A stretch of 64,000 bases of DNA from Firm-04 sp045596625 (GTDB lineage: Bacteria > Bacillota > Clostridia > Oscillospirales > Ruminococcaceae). The position numbers and the translations under genes were made by a program. The notes under the pieces were generated by a model. That model saw only the letters and a program-made list of their open reading frames with translations. It ran no database searches and was not told the origin of the DNA. The stretch spans positions 186,001 through 250,000 of the forward strand of contig JAZOCU010000054.1 in NCBI GenBank assembly GCA_045596625.1. Reading direction: 5' to 3'. Positions 1 to 9,103 of this stretch are shown piece after piece. The first letter of the stretch is position 1. The number at the start of each line of letters is the position of its first letter.

Positions 1-1
1 T

Positions 2-796
2 CTGCCGAACCGTTTCGCAGATGGCGTGCTGAAAACCTCGGATGCAATCTATCAGCTCCCGGTGAATGAGCCTGCACCCTATCATAACCATATCCATGGT
101 TTTGTCCATAAGCGTGTTTATTCCGTAGTATCCCACCACGCAGACGAAAATTGCGCTGTGGTTAAAACACAATATCGCTTTGATGAAAACGATCCTTTCT
201 TCGCCTATTTCCCGCTTCGTTTTCTGGTAGAGCTGACCTTTACACTCAGCGAGTGCGGTCTGGAGCATCATATTGCCATCACCAATCTCTCTGAAAAGAT
301 GCTGCCCATTTCTGTGGCAACACACACTACCATCCAAGCACCCTTCGTGGATGACGCCAAGCCGGAGGATATCCGTTTGATGGTGCCGATCGGCAAACGC
401 TGTGAGCTGAATGAGCGCTGCCTGCCCACCGAGCGTCTGCTGGAGCCAAAGCTTGCAGATCTGGAATACAAAAACGGTACAAAATGCCCCGTGCTTCAAA
501 ACATTGACAACGATATGTATCAGGCTGAGACCGGCGTATTGGGCGATCAGAGCTTTTATGGTATGATCGCCGAGGATCTCGGCAGCGGCAAAAAAATCTG
601 CTATCAGGTCAGCGAGGACTACAAATTCTGGATCATCTGGAACGACAAGGGATTTAATGGCTATTTCTGTCCCGAACCTATGACCGCCATGATCGATGCA
701 CCGAATCTGGAGCTGCCGGATGAGGTTACGGGATATCAGGAACTGCGTCCTCATGATACCTTTGAAGCAAATCAGCGCTTCTTTACCCTTGTATAA
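2..796 (+). CDS. Aldose 1-epimerase family protein (5' partial)
   Basis: Mutarotase-type protein expected to interconvert alpha and beta anomers of aldoses in the cytoplasm. The gene enters from outside the window: the frame is open from base 2 and already reads NRFADG, typical of the family's early region, so the GTG at 26 is not the real start. The HNHIHGF segment matches the conserved histidine-rich stretch of the family, and beta-rich sequence follows to the stop at 794-796. About 264 residues are visible against the usual 290-350, so only a short N-terminus is missing. A hairpin terminator follows. The exact sugar substrate cannot be read. Confidence 0.8.
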   Translation: MPNRFADGVLKTSDAIYQLPVNEPAPYHNHIHGFVHKRVYSVVSHHADENCAVVKTQYRFDENDPFFAYFPLRFLVELTFTLSECGLEHHIAITNLSEKMLPISVATHTTIQAPFVDDAKPEDIRLMVPIGKRCELNERCLPTERLLEPKLADLEYKNGTKCPVLQNIDNDMYQAETGVLGDQSFYGMIAEDLGSGKKICYQVSEDYKFWIIWNDKGFNGYFCPEPMTAMIDAPNLELPDEVTGYQELRPHDTFEANQRFFTLV

Positions 797-814
797 TAAA
801 GCATAGCATAAAAT

Positions 815-854
815 AAACCGGTTGTCAATTCATAACGATTTGACAACCGGTTTT
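815..854 (+). terminator. Intrinsic terminator after the epimerase gene
   Basis: Arms AACCGGTTGTCAA (816-828) and TTGACAACCGGTT (840-852) form a perfect stem with an 11-nt loop, followed by a short T run. It lies 20 bases after the stop codon of the upstream gene. Confidence 0.85.
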
Positions 855-927
855 CATCATAATGCTTCAAAACAACAATCCCCGCACTGCATCCTGTATG
901 AGATAAGACAGATAGTCATAAAGAAGT

Positions 928-963
928 AAATCCAGAGAAGATTTAATTTCTTCTCTGGATTTT
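928..963 (-). terminator. Hairpin terminator between convergent genes
   Basis: Arms AAATCCAGAGAAG and CTTCTCTGGATTT pair around a short AT-rich loop. It lies just past the stop of the leftward nucleoside phosphorylase gene and could act in both directions. Confidence 0.7.
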
Positions 964-991
964 GTTCATTATCTCACCGACAAATTGGAAT

Positions 992-1741
992 TTATAAAAG
1001 CAACGCTGTGTTAAGCGCAATATATAGTTTGCCTAAATTATGATTTGCATCGTGAAGTCCTTCAATATCATAACCACTTAATTCCAGCACATCGCCCGCT
1101 TCGAGAAAGTCATAAAGCTCTAAGCCGTAGAAATCACACAAAGCTTGCACTCCTGCCAATTCCATTTCAACTGCAATACATCCTTCTTCTCTGCGCTTTT
1201 CAACAAGTCCTACGGTTTCTCTGAGCATAGAATCCGTTGTCCATACCTTACCCGCCACGTAAGGTATATTTAACTTCTCAAATATAGCAGAAAGTTTTTT
1301 GCTGTTTTTAATTTCAATATAGTCAGCAGGCTCAGCATAGTAATAAGAACAGCCCTCTCCACGATAGCTTTCTGTTGGAACAATAAATTTGCCTTCGGTT
1401 TTTTCTCTGTCAAGGCTTCCGCAGGAACCAAACATAATAAACTTTGTAGCCCCTGTCTGCCAATAGGCTTCATAGCAAAAAGCTGATGCAAGTGCTGAGC
1501 CTATGCCTGTTAAATAAAAAGCAATATCTCTGCCCTTATAATTCATTTTATAGATAGTGATATTTCCGTTACAAGAACCCAAAACCCCTATTTTTTCACA
1601 TTTATAAGTATCAATCAAATGATTGTGTATATCTATCGAAAAGATAATTAGGCATATATCCACAATGTGTTTCGGCTCACCATAAAAATCCTTAAGGTTG
1701 ACAATGGGTTCTGTTTTAACGTCATAACAATCCGTAATCAT
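992..1741 (-). CDS. Nucleoside phosphorylase-family protein
   Basis: 249-residue protein of the PNP/uridine phosphorylase (PNP_UDP_1) fold, whose members cleave nucleosides with phosphate to a base and ribose-1-phosphate. Visible family marks are MFGSCGSL in the middle, the TTDSM segment, and a VEMELAG stretch that matches the conserved glutamate-containing nucleoside-binding loop. The start at 1741 was chosen because GGAGG lies about five bases upstream of this ATG; the open frame continues 26 codons further upstream without a comparable site. The gene is monocistronic between hairpins on both sides. The sequence is somewhat divergent, so the exact base specificity, or a non-salvage role, is not settled. 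Confidence 0.75.
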   Translation of the reverse strand: MITDCYDVKTEPIVNLKDFYGEPKHIVDICLIIFSIDIHNHLIDTYKCEKIGVLGSCNGNITIYKMNYKGRDIAFYLTGIGSALASAFCYEAYWQTGATKFIMFGSCGSLDREKTEGKFIVPTESYRGEGCSYYYAEPADYIEIKNSKKLSAIFEKLNIPYVAGKVWTTDSMLRETVGLVEKRREEGCIAVEMELAGVQALCDFYGLELYDFLEAGDVLELSGYDIEGLHDANHNLGKLYIALNTALLL

Positions 1742-1822
1742 AATATCCTCCGTAAAATTCTTATTGATCATTGAGCCAATTATAACAAAGTATCCACATA
1801 AAATCAATACCGCAAGCAACGC

Positions 1823-1857
1823 AAAGCCACTTTTGACATTTCATCAAAAGTGGCTTT
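1823..1857 (-). terminator. Hairpin terminator after the mannanase gene
   Basis: Arms AAAGCCACTTTTGA (1823-1836) and TCAAAAGTGGCTTT pair with a 6-nt loop. It is 50 bases beyond the stop of the leftward mannanase gene and also lies in front of the neighbouring leftward gene. Confidence 0.7.
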
Positions 1858-1904
1858 TAATACTTCTATATTGCTATTTCATATACGGCGCGGGGCCGTT
1901 TTCA

Positions 1905-3737
1905 TCAGAGTTCCTCAACAATGCCGGCAAGATATTGTAAGATCATAATCGTGTCATCCGCAGAGACGCCTTTTTGGCTGTCACAATCACCGTTGGCAAC
2001 GCCTTGGGCAGTAACAGTAACGGTCTGATCTTCCGCAATATAACGGCTGAGCAAAACAACATCATCAATTTTTACCACACCATCACAATTTGCATCACCC
2101 TTTTTGGAAGCAATCGGCTCGGATGTTGTAGTTGTAGTCGTGGTAGTGGTAGTCGTCGTTGTGGTAGATGTGGTGGTAGTTGTGGTGGTAGTTGTGGTAG
2201 TAGTTGTGGTAGTTGTTGTTGTCGTTGTGGTAGTTGTTGTGGTGGTAGCGCTGCCGGTAAACACAGAGCAAAGCTCTGAAGTTTTCTCCCAGCCATATGT
2301 GCCATAAATAACATCCTTGCCCCAATCGGAAAGCGTACCGCCCACATTGGCAGAGCTCATATCCAGATATTCTACCGGGCTGCCATTGCCATACCAGCTC
2401 CATGAAAGCCAGCCAATGCCAACCTCATCGCAATACTGCATAATATAGCCTTCCTGCACATCACCATCAGAGTGATTATAGCCAAACTCACCGATGATCA
2501 GACAAAGCTGACGCGCCATAATACTGTCAATACAGGTTTTGATCGTCTTTTCAGAGCCGCCTGCTGTGCCATACATATGCACAGAGAACATACAATTCTT
2601 CTCCGGATCAGCTGCCAGAACTGCGCTGCCGCCATCACGAACAGTCTCCCAGCCCTGTCCCCAGCCGCCTGCATCACACATGATACAATGCTTCAAGCCT
2701 GCATTGCGAATTGCCTTTACCGCATCAATGTATGCATTCTGCCATGCGGTTGCGTTGGAATTGCCCTGCCACTCGTTTGCAATATTGATGATCGCAGTGT
2801 CCTCATGACCGATCAGTGCCGATGCGATCTCTACGAAATAATTTGCAGCACTCATCAGTTGATTGGCATCATCTCTGCCTGTAACATCATGCACTTCAAG
2901 TACAGCAACCAGCTTATATTTCTCACACAGTGCAATCAAATTGCCGACTTCTCCGGCACTGTTCTTTTCATATTGCACACCGTTGGACAGAACAATACGA
3001 ACGGTATTGGATCCATATTCCGCAAGCTCCTTGAGCGTTGCTTCTTCATTGCCCTCCCACTTATACCAAGTATAAGCATAGTTGGTGCCGCGCATTTCAA
3101 ATGCGTTCTGGTTGGCATCACGCAGTATTGTACCGTCCACATAGAAGCCATCTTTCGGCTCAACCACAGTCGTGCCGGAACTGCCCAACGCCATATCGGA
3201 AATGGTAACACTGCCGCTGACAGGATCCGAGCCCCATGGAGCCATAACCATCATATTGATGCGCTGCACCGAATGCAGATTTCCTACAGCACAAGTCTGC
3301 GTATCGAAAGTCCATTCTTCAGCAGTCAGATACAGCGTGATCTCTGTGGAAGCATTGCCATCCACGGTGGTGTTTCCGCTCTGATGCCAATCCCAGCCGG
3401 CACCTGTATTGATGGCGGTTGCCAGACTGATTGGCGCAGTGCCATGATTGGTAACGGTAAACGTAAGAATACTATACTTTGACCAATCCTCGCCGCTCAG
3501 CGTTGTGCAAAAGCCTGCCGGATCTTTCGAACCGTCATCGGCATTGGTATAAGTAACGGTAGTGGCATTGCCGGAATTCGTAACGGTATCGGTCGCTTCC
3601 TGATAGCCGCTGGTTGCTTCCCAGGTGTAGCCGCCGGCACCATCACCGGCAAAGGCAGTGAGTCCGGAAAAACAAGAGAACGTGCTCAATATCACTGCAA
3701 GAGCAGTCATACCCGCTTTTTTACGAAAAGAAATCAT
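1905..3737 (-). CDS. Secreted dockerin-bearing GH5 beta-mannanase
   Basis: 610-residue exported enzyme predicted to cleave internal beta-1,4-mannosidic bonds and to dock onto a cellulosome. Order: signal peptide 1-30 (AFA cleavage motif), a beta-rich module about 35-185 that looks like a carbohydrate-binding module, the catalytic GH5 domain about 195-495, a 41-residue threonine linker 498-538, and a type I dockerin about 545-610 with two calcium repeats (DANCDG and the later NGDCDS). Acid/base Glu322 lies in NEW and nucleophile Glu417 in GEF. The motifs VEVHDVTGR, GWGQ and LSWSWYGN resemble subfamily GH5_8 mannanases. GAGGAGG precedes the ATG. Cellulase activity is the less likely alternative. 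Confidence 0.9.
   Translation of the reverse strand: MISFRKKAGMTALAVILSTFSCFSGLTAFAGDGAGGYTWEATSGYQEATDTVTNSGNATTVTYTNADDGSKDPAGFCTTLSGEDWSKYSILTFTVTNHGTAPISLATAINTGAGWDWHQSGNTTVDGNASTEITLYLTAEEWTFDTQTCAVGNLHSVQRINMMVMAPWGSDPVSGSVTISDMALGSSGTTVVEPKDGFYVDGTILRDANQNAFEMRGTNYAYTWYKWEGNEEATLKELAEYGSNTVRIVLSNGVQYEKNSAGEVGNLIALCEKYKLVAVLEVHDVTGRDDANQLMSAANYFVEIASALIGHEDTAIINIANEWQGNSNATAWQNAYIDAVKAIRNAGLKHCIMCDAGGWGQGWETVRDGGSAVLAADPEKNCMFSVHMYGTAGGSEKTIKTCIDSIMARQLCLIIGEFGYNHSDGDVQEGYIMQYCDEVGIGWLSWSWYGNGSPVEYLDMSSANVGGTLSDWGKDVIYGTYGWEKTSELCSVFTGSATTTTTTTTTTTTTTTTTTTTTTTTTTSTTTTTTTTTTTTTTSEPIASKKGDANCDGVVKIDDVVLLSRYIAEDQTVTVTAQGVANGDCDSQKGVSADDTIMILQYLAGIVEEL
2124..2246 (-). repeat. Threonine-codon tract encoding the mannanase linker
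   Basis: 123 bases of almost uninterrupted threonine codons (one serine) with mixed third positions (ACC, ACA, ACT, ACG). The codon mixture suggests selection on the protein linker, although such a tract is prone to slippage. The opposite strand reads as an artefactual poly-valine frame. Confidence 0.9.
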
Positions 3738-3842
3738 AAGAAGCCTCCTCTTTCATGAAATACTCGCAGAAATTTCGGTACATGACAATTCTGCGGCATA
3801 CTGCAAAGAAAATTTGAAAAACAAAAATTCCTCTGCTTTTTT

Positions 3843-3871
3843 ATTATACAAAGTCTCTCTGCAAAAGTCAA
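3843..3871 (-). promoter_or_regulatory. Sigma-A promoter of the mannanase gene
   Basis: On the minus strand TTGACT (3866-3871), 17-bp spacer, TATAAT (3843-3848). This leaves a leader of about 100 nt. The remaining part of the 3738-4057 gap holds only this promoter and the terminator near 4011; no gene is seen. Confidence 0.8.
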
Positions 3872-4010
3872 ATGCTCTTTGGAGTTTTCTCCAAAAAAAC
3901 GATAACGTGCCGCATCATTTAAGTTATTATTGTCAATTCAAACAAGTAGCAATTAACTGCAGAATGAATCGTATTTTAGATAGCAGTCACGGCTGTCCGA
4001 TTGCAGCAAA

Positions 4011-4045
4011 ACAGTCCGGATCAGAACCGATCCGGACTGTTTTTG
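4011..4045 (-). terminator. Terminator of the PstS-like gene
   Basis: Arms ACAGTCCGGATC and GATCCGGACTGT form a 12-bp stem with T residues on the minus-strand side, 13 bases after the leftward stop codon. Confidence 0.8.
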
Positions 4046-4057
4046 GTAACCATAGTT

Positions 4058-5026
4058 TCATTGTGAAAGCGATTCGATGCTGACATAGCCGGTAGCATCT
4101 ACAATGGCTTGCCCTTCCTCACTGCAAATCCACGCTAACAATTTCTGTAAATTGGGATTGTTATCGTCTTTGCGATATACAGCATAGATCTCACTGACCA
4201 CAGGATAACTTCCACTGCGAATATTGTCCCGTGTAGGCGCAACACCATCCAATGAAAGCAATTTCACGCCGCCCTTTTCCACAATCCCTTCTACATAATA
4301 GCGGAACGAATATCCAATGGCTCGGCCTAAAAAAGTATCATAATCCTTTTGGATCGGGATGTCACCCATAAACGATTCCATAACACTATGACTGCCGCTG
4401 CCCTGAATACGCTGCAATGCACCGATAGGACAGTCCTCTCCACCCAGCTGCGACCAGTTTGTATATTGCCCGCTGTAAATACCTCGCACCTGCTCACAGG
4501 TCAGCTGTTCTACAGGATTTTCGGCATTAACCACAAACACAAATGCTTCCTTGCCGATGGGTAAAAAAACAAGCTCTACATTACGGTCTTTCGCGTAGGC
4601 AAGCTGATATTCCGCAGGTTCGGCACAAAAGATCAGATCTGCCGTACCATCCACAACAGCACGATACGCCGCACCGGTATTACGAAACTGCACTGCGCTC
4701 TCATCCGTAAAATCATCCCCCTCATAGATGCAGGCATCCTCGGGATAAACAGCATAAGCAAAAGCGGAATATAAAGGGAACAACGCTGCTGCGCCATCCA
4801 ATACAGGCAGATCGCCCGAAAGCTGCAAGGTGGATTTTCGTTTTACAATCGCAGTCTCCTCAGCAAAAGGCAGATATGCGCTGACCTCTACCGACTTTGC
4901 TTGAAATTCAGCGTTTTCATTTTCAATGCATCGCTGTGTAAAGCAAGTGTAGATCCCGAGATCAAATATTGCAAATAATGCAGCAACCCCACCGATGCAA
5001 AGCCATTGCTTCCATAACTTGCCCAT
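4058..5026 (-). CDS. Membrane-anchored PstS-like phosphate/anion-binding protein
   Basis: 322-residue protein with one N-terminal transmembrane segment (about 5-27) and a PBP-like domain of the PstS type. The LPVLDGAAALFPLYSAF region corresponds to the ligand-loop region of PstS proteins, and TNWSQLGG and the serine-containing GSGSHSVMESFM segment also fit the family. There is no lipobox, unlike classical PstS, and no pstCAB nearby. The ATG at 5026 has AAAGGGG upstream; an in-frame TTG eight codons earlier is less likely. It is preceded by two tiny membrane protein genes with gaps of only 4 and 9 bases, so the three are probably co-translated. A sensor or scaffold role is inference. Confidence 0.7.
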   Translation of the reverse strand: MGKLWKQWLCIGGVAALFAIFDLGIYTCFTQRCIENENAEFQAKSVEVSAYLPFAEETAIVKRKSTLQLSGDLPVLDGAAALFPLYSAFAYAVYPEDACIYEGDDFTDESAVQFRNTGAAYRAVVDGTADLIFCAEPAEYQLAYAKDRNVELVFLPIGKEAFVFVVNAENPVEQLTCEQVRGIYSGQYTNWSQLGGEDCPIGALQRIQGSGSHSVMESFMGDIPIQKDYDTFLGRAIGYSFRYYVEGIVEKGGVKLLSLDGVAPTRDNIRSGSYPVVSEIYAVYRKDDNNPNLQKLLAWICSEEGQAIVDATGYVSIESLSQ

Positions 5027-5030
5027 TCGT

Positions 5031-5171
5031 CTATCCCCTTTCGTTGGCAATAAACGTTAGGATCGAACAGGTTTCATGGAGCTGATAGGTATAAAGTACT
5101 AAGGCAATCGTTGTCAGTGTTCCGATGATGCATATCACCGCAATGATCCGGCGAAAAACTTTCTCCTGCAT
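5031..5171 (-). CDS. 46-residue single-pass membrane protein
   Basis: Small gene reading MQEKVFRRII at its start, then a hydrophobic segment about 9-28 and a short hydrophilic tail. GAGG lies just upstream of the ATG, directly after the stop of the 79-residue gene, and the stop at 5031-5033 is four bases before the PstS-like start. Tight packing on both sides supports translation. No homologue is recognised; it could be a subunit or regulator of the PstS-like protein. Confidence 0.6.
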   Translation of the reverse strand: MQEKVFRRIIAVICIIGTLTTIALVLYTYQLHETCSILTFIANERG

Positions 5172-5180
5172 CACAACACC

Positions 5181-5420
5181 TCACATATGTGCAATCGCCA
5201 TGATGAACACAACGATCAGTGCAAGAAAAGCACCGCCCAGCACCAACGCCAATGCACCGGAGATCCAAAGCCAGAAGTTTCGTTTTTTTATCACCTCCGG
5301 ATCATTGCCCCGATAGCTGAGCTTTCTCACCAGACAAACGAAAAACCAGATCAGTACAGCCACAGGAATCGCCGGCACAGCAAATGCCAATACATCTGCT
5401 AGATTCAGGTCAAACAGCAT
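5181..5420 (-). CDS. 79-residue two-pass membrane protein
   Basis: Hydrophobic segments at about 8-30 and 50-75, joined by a basic loop (RKLSYRGNDPEVIKKR). AAAGGAGGGC precedes the ATG at 5420, which sets the start; an upstream in-frame ATG at 5468 would overlap the ABC-F stop region. It sits 44 bases after the ABC-F gene and 9 bases before the 46-residue gene. Family not recognised. Confidence 0.7.
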   Translation of the reverse strand: MLFDLNLADVLAFAVPAIPVAVLIWFFVCLVRKLSYRGNDPEVIKKRNFWLWISGALALVLGGAFLALIVVFIMAIAHM

Positions 5421-5464
5421 AATAAGCCCTCCTTTTGACAGAATGCAGTCTGCTTGCTGCAATA

Positions 5465-7387
5465 TCATGCATCTTCTTCCAACAGAATAAGCTGCTCCAG
5501 CAAATCATCCATCGTCTGTCGGATCTCTTCCAAGCGCATACAGGCAGTCTGCATTTTTGTGTAGTCACTGTATATAGCTTCATCCTCCAAGGATGCCTGT
5601 ATCTTTGCTTCCTCAGCCTGCAATGCTTCCATTTCCTGCTCAAGACGCTTTTGCTCTTGACGACGCTTTACCTCTAAGCTGCGTTGCTCTTTGGTGCGAT
5701 AGCCGCGTTTCGCAGCTTCTGCGGATTTTTTAGCTTTCTCTGCATTGGCAGCAGCCTCCTCCGCTTCAGTTTTTCTGCGCACCTGTTCTTGATAGGCAGA
5801 AAATTTTCCCTTAAAGCGTTCCAGCTTACCATCAGCCATAACAAGCAGTCCATCTGCAATGCGCTCCAGCAGATATCGGTCATGACTGACAAAGAGGATC
5901 GTACCATCAAATTCTGCCAACGCTTCCTCCAGCACCTCTTTTGTCGCCAGATCCAGATGGTTGGTAGGTTCATCCAGCAGCAAAACATTGCCATGCTCCA
6001 TCATCAATATGGCAAAACAGAGCTTTGCTCGTTCCCCGCCGGAGATCACACCGGTTTCCTTGAATACATTTTCGCCGGTCAAGCGTACTTGTCCCAGCAG
6101 ACTTCTCACTTCAAAATCACTGAGCGTCGGATATCTGCCATGAAGCTCATCCATCACCGTTGCATAGGGGTTCAGGCTTTCGCTTTCCTGTTCAAAGCAG
6201 GCAAGACGAACACCGGATGCCCAACGCACCAAGCCCTTATGGGGCAGCAGATTCCGCAGCACCTTCAGCAATGTGGATTTTCCCGCTCCGTTTTCTCCGA
6301 TGATGCCCAGTTTTTCTCCGCGGCGCACGGTAAAGGAAATGTCATCCATGAGTGTTGTACGCCGGGCTCCCTCTCCCACAGTCAGATCAATATGACGGAC
6401 ATCCAACAGATCCAACGGCGGTGTAACGGCATACGTAAAGGAAAGCTTTGCTGTTTTTGCTTCTGCAAAGGGTTTTTCCACACGTTCCATTTTTTCAAGC
6501 TGCTTTACCCGGCTTTTTGCACTCTTTGAGGTAGAAGCCCGCACCAGATTACGTGCCACATAATCTTCAAGCTTTGCGATCTCCTTTTGCTGTGCGTCAT
6601 ATTCCTTTTGCTGTCTTGCCACAGCCTCGGCACGCAATCGGGTAAAAGCGGTATAATTGCCGCGATATCGTGTCAGGACACCATGCTCCAGCTCGCAGAT
6701 AGCATTGCACAGCCGATCCAGAAAGAATCGGTCATGGCTGACGATCAGCAGGGCACCCTTCCAGCCCTTGAGATATTCTTCCAGCCATCCCACTGTCTGA
6801 AAATCCAGATGGTTGGTCGGTTCATCCAGAATCAGCAGTTCCGGCGCTTCCAACAGCAGCTTGCAAAGAGCAAGACGGGTTTTTTCACCGCCCGAAAATC
6901 CCGAAACAGTTCGGGAAAGATCTTCTTCGGTAAAGCCCATACCAAACAATACTGTGCGAATCCGCACATCGGTACGATATCCGTCGTTGGTTTCAAAATA
7001 AGCAGCCAGCCTTGCATATTCATTGGTTTCGACATCGCTCAGGCCATTGTTCATCTTTTCTTCCAGAAGATGCATCTGTTCCTTTGCGGCCAACAGCGGC
7101 GCAAAGGCATCCTGCATTTCCTCCAGCACAGTGCGTTCTCCGTCAAGGCCTGCATTCTGTGCCAAATATCCTACCCGCAGATGCGATGCTTTGGCGATCA
7201 CCGGCTCCTGCGCATCAACCCGATCCGGCAGCTCCATCTCCATCAGAATACGAAGCAGCGTGCTTTTTCCGCAGCCATTGATGCCTACCAAGCCGATTCG
7301 ATCTTGATCCTCAATGGTCAGTGCCACCGATTTTAACACCTGTGCACCTTGATAGTATTTATTGATTCCCGTACAGGATAACAGCAT
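5465..7387 (-). CDS. ABC-F family ATPase
   Basis: 640-residue soluble protein with two ABC ATPase domains and no membrane segments, the ABC-F pattern of ribosome-associated translation factors such as Uup/YdiF-type proteins. Domain 1 has Walker A GINGCGKST near 34-42, signature SGGEKTR and LILDEPTNHLD; domain 2 has GENGAGKST, SGGERAK and LLLDEPTNHLD. A charged linker lies between the domains and a long Lys/Glu/Ala-rich coiled coil forms the C-terminus from about 540. AAGGAG precedes the start at a slightly long spacing. No antibiotic-resistance subtype can be assigned from sequence alone. Confidence 0.9.
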   Translation of the reverse strand: MLLSCTGINKYYQGAQVLKSVALTIEDQDRIGLVGINGCGKSTLLRILMEMELPDRVDAQEPVIAKASHLRVGYLAQNAGLDGERTVLEEMQDAFAPLLAAKEQMHLLEEKMNNGLSDVETNEYARLAAYFETNDGYRTDVRIRTVLFGMGFTEEDLSRTVSGFSGGEKTRLALCKLLLEAPELLILDEPTNHLDFQTVGWLEEYLKGWKGALLIVSHDRFFLDRLCNAICELEHGVLTRYRGNYTAFTRLRAEAVARQQKEYDAQQKEIAKLEDYVARNLVRASTSKSAKSRVKQLEKMERVEKPFAEAKTAKLSFTYAVTPPLDLLDVRHIDLTVGEGARRTTLMDDISFTVRRGEKLGIIGENGAGKSTLLKVLRNLLPHKGLVRWASGVRLACFEQESESLNPYATVMDELHGRYPTLSDFEVRSLLGQVRLTGENVFKETGVISGGERAKLCFAILMMEHGNVLLLDEPTNHLDLATKEVLEEALAEFDGTILFVSHDRYLLERIADGLLVMADGKLERFKGKFSAYQEQVRRKTEAEEAAANAEKAKKSAEAAKRGYRTKEQRSLEVKRRQEQKRLEQEMEALQAEEAKIQASLEDEAIYSDYTKMQTACMRLEEIRQTMDDLLEQLILLEEDA

Positions 7388-7432
7388 AACAAAGGGTTCT
7401 CCTTTTTTGTTGTTCGTAAATGCTAAGCATCC

Positions 7433-8251
7433 TCAATCGATTTTCCACACTCGGAAGGTTGCCTCATCTGAGCCGATTTTACCATCCAGCTCGATGACGC
7501 TGGATGTATCCTCATTGCAAATATCGTCAATACGGATCGCTGACAAAGCTTCAACAGCATCCGTTTCCCCCTGCATCCAAGTGCAGCCCTCTTCGGTTGC
7601 AAAGATCATCATGCAGACACCGCGCTGATATCCTGCATCATTGATTACCAAAGCAGGATCTTTCATGATGCGTTTCATGTTAGCGTTTTTGAATAGTTGA
7701 TATGTCGGTTCGGAGCACACAATGATGCTAAACAATAATGGTTTTTTTTGCGGAAGTGCCTGTAAATCCGCAAGCAGCTGCATCAGCTTTTGCGCATCTG
7801 TTTCCGTTGTAAACAGACAAAAGCCATTCAGATCCGGATCATATTGTGTGAAATACGGCGCATCGAAAAACAATGAGATCTGTTCGATACATTCATCACA
7901 GCGCATTTTCGATGTGAGCTGTGTTTCATAGTTCATCATAAGATTTTGTGTGCGATTGGGCTTAAATTTTTCAACATGATAATCCTGTAGGAACGTAAAA
8001 CCCAATTCCGTATCATAGCAAACCGCGCGATATTGCTTCGGAAAGATATCGCCATTATTACTTACTTCCAGAATTTGTACCTGTGCGTGACGCTGCTTCA
8101 CATCCTGTTGTATTTTCTTCTCACAGCCACGAATAAACCATTGAGCGCCGAATAAAGTGCCGAACAACACAACAAAAAATCCCAGAGGAACTATCTTCAG
8201 CCACACAAGAAGGCTAAGCTTCTTATCGCGGTACTCTTCTAACGTCTCCAA
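7433..8251 (-). CDS. Membrane-anchored protein of unknown function
   Basis: 272 residues with one transmembrane segment at about 18-40 and a large, presumably extracytoplasmic domain without a family motif I recognise. The start is a TTG at 8251, chosen because AGGAGG lies about seven bases upstream; the ATG just before it is out of frame. It contains a CDEC pair near 117-120 and several other cysteines. It lies between the amidohydrolase (21-base gap) and the ABC-F gene (45 bases), so it is likely in the same operon. Confidence 0.6.
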   Translation of the reverse strand: METLEEYRDKKLSLLVWLKIVPLGFFVVLFGTLFGAQWFIRGCEKKIQQDVKQRHAQVQILEVSNNGDIFPKQYRAVCYDTELGFTFLQDYHVEKFKPNRTQNLMMNYETQLTSKMRCDECIEQISLFFDAPYFTQYDPDLNGFCLFTTETDAQKLMQLLADLQALPQKKPLLFSIIVCSEPTYQLFKNANMKRIMKDPALVINDAGYQRGVCMMIFATEEGCTWMQGETDAVEALSAIRIDDICNEDTSSVIELDGKIGSDEATFRVWKID

Positions 8252-8272
8252 AGCGCATCCTCCTATCAGAGC

Positions 8273-9085
8273 TTAAAGGCCCAAAAATTCCTTGGCATTT
8301 TCTGCAAAAATACGACGATATTCCTCAGAGCGAAGTCCCAAAGCAAAATGCCGCTCCACTTCCTCGGCAGGCGACCACATCGGGAAATCCGTGCCAAACA
8401 CACAGCGTTCTACGCCATAGTGCCGAATCAATCGGGTGGCTCTCTCCGGCGACATCATGCCCAGTGCACTGCAAGTATCAAAACGGATATTATCATGACC
8501 ATATAACACCGCTTCCGCTTCATCCCATGCACCATAGCCGCCCAAATGCGACGCCAGCACCTTCAGCTTCGGAAAATCCTGCATAACTTTAGCCAGCATA
8601 GTAGGATGCGAAAAATCATGACGATAATCACCCATATGAATCAGTACGGGCAATCTGCCCTCAATGGCTTCGTAAATGCGATAAGATGCCTTGCTGTCAA
8701 TAGGTGTGCGCTGAAAATCCGGATGCAGCTTAACTCCTTTGAGCCCCATAGCTATAACACGCTCCACTTCGCCGCCGATATCCTCATATTCTCCATGAAG
8801 AGCTGCAAATCCGAAAAACTCCGAATGCTTACCGCATTCTTCTGCAATAAAATCATTGATTGAGCACACCTGCTTCGGCGTTGTTGCCACTGAACAAACC
8901 AGCATCCTTTTGGTGCCGATCTCCTGCTCTGCCTGCAGCAGTATTTCCGATTTTCCGCTGGGATAAAACATTTGCAAATCATAAAAATCACCAATAGATT
9001 TGGTTGCCTTTTCACTGATCTTGGCAGGGAAAATATGCGTATGCATATCAATGATCTCAAAATCCTTTGCAGAAAACTCTGTCAT
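8273..9085 (-). CDS. Amidohydrolase_2-family metal-dependent hydrolase
   Basis: 270-residue TIM-barrel protein of the ACMSD-like amidohydrolase group, which hydrolyse or decarboxylate ring compounds at a divalent metal. Metal-binding marks are HTH near 15-17 in IDMHTHIFP, KLHPDFQ in the middle, ASHLGGYGAWDE, and the C-terminal FGTDFPMW with the conserved aspartate. Length is typical. The immediate neighbours give no pathway clue, so the substrate is unknown. Confidence 0.8.
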   Translation of the reverse strand: MTEFSAKDFEIIDMHTHIFPAKISEKATKSIGDFYDLQMFYPSGKSEILLQAEQEIGTKRMLVCSVATTPKQVCSINDFIAEECGKHSEFFGFAALHGEYEDIGGEVERVIAMGLKGVKLHPDFQRTPIDSKASYRIYEAIEGRLPVLIHMGDYRHDFSHPTMLAKVMQDFPKLKVLASHLGGYGAWDEAEAVLYGHDNIRFDTCSALGMMSPERATRLIRHYGVERCVFGTDFPMWSPAEEVERHFALGLRSEEYRRIFAENAKEFLGL

Positions 9086-9103
9086 TTCACATTACATCCT
9101 TTC

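Noticed and set aside
2104..2307. Plus-strand poly-valine frame
   Set aside because: Reverse reading of the threonine linker of the mannanase.
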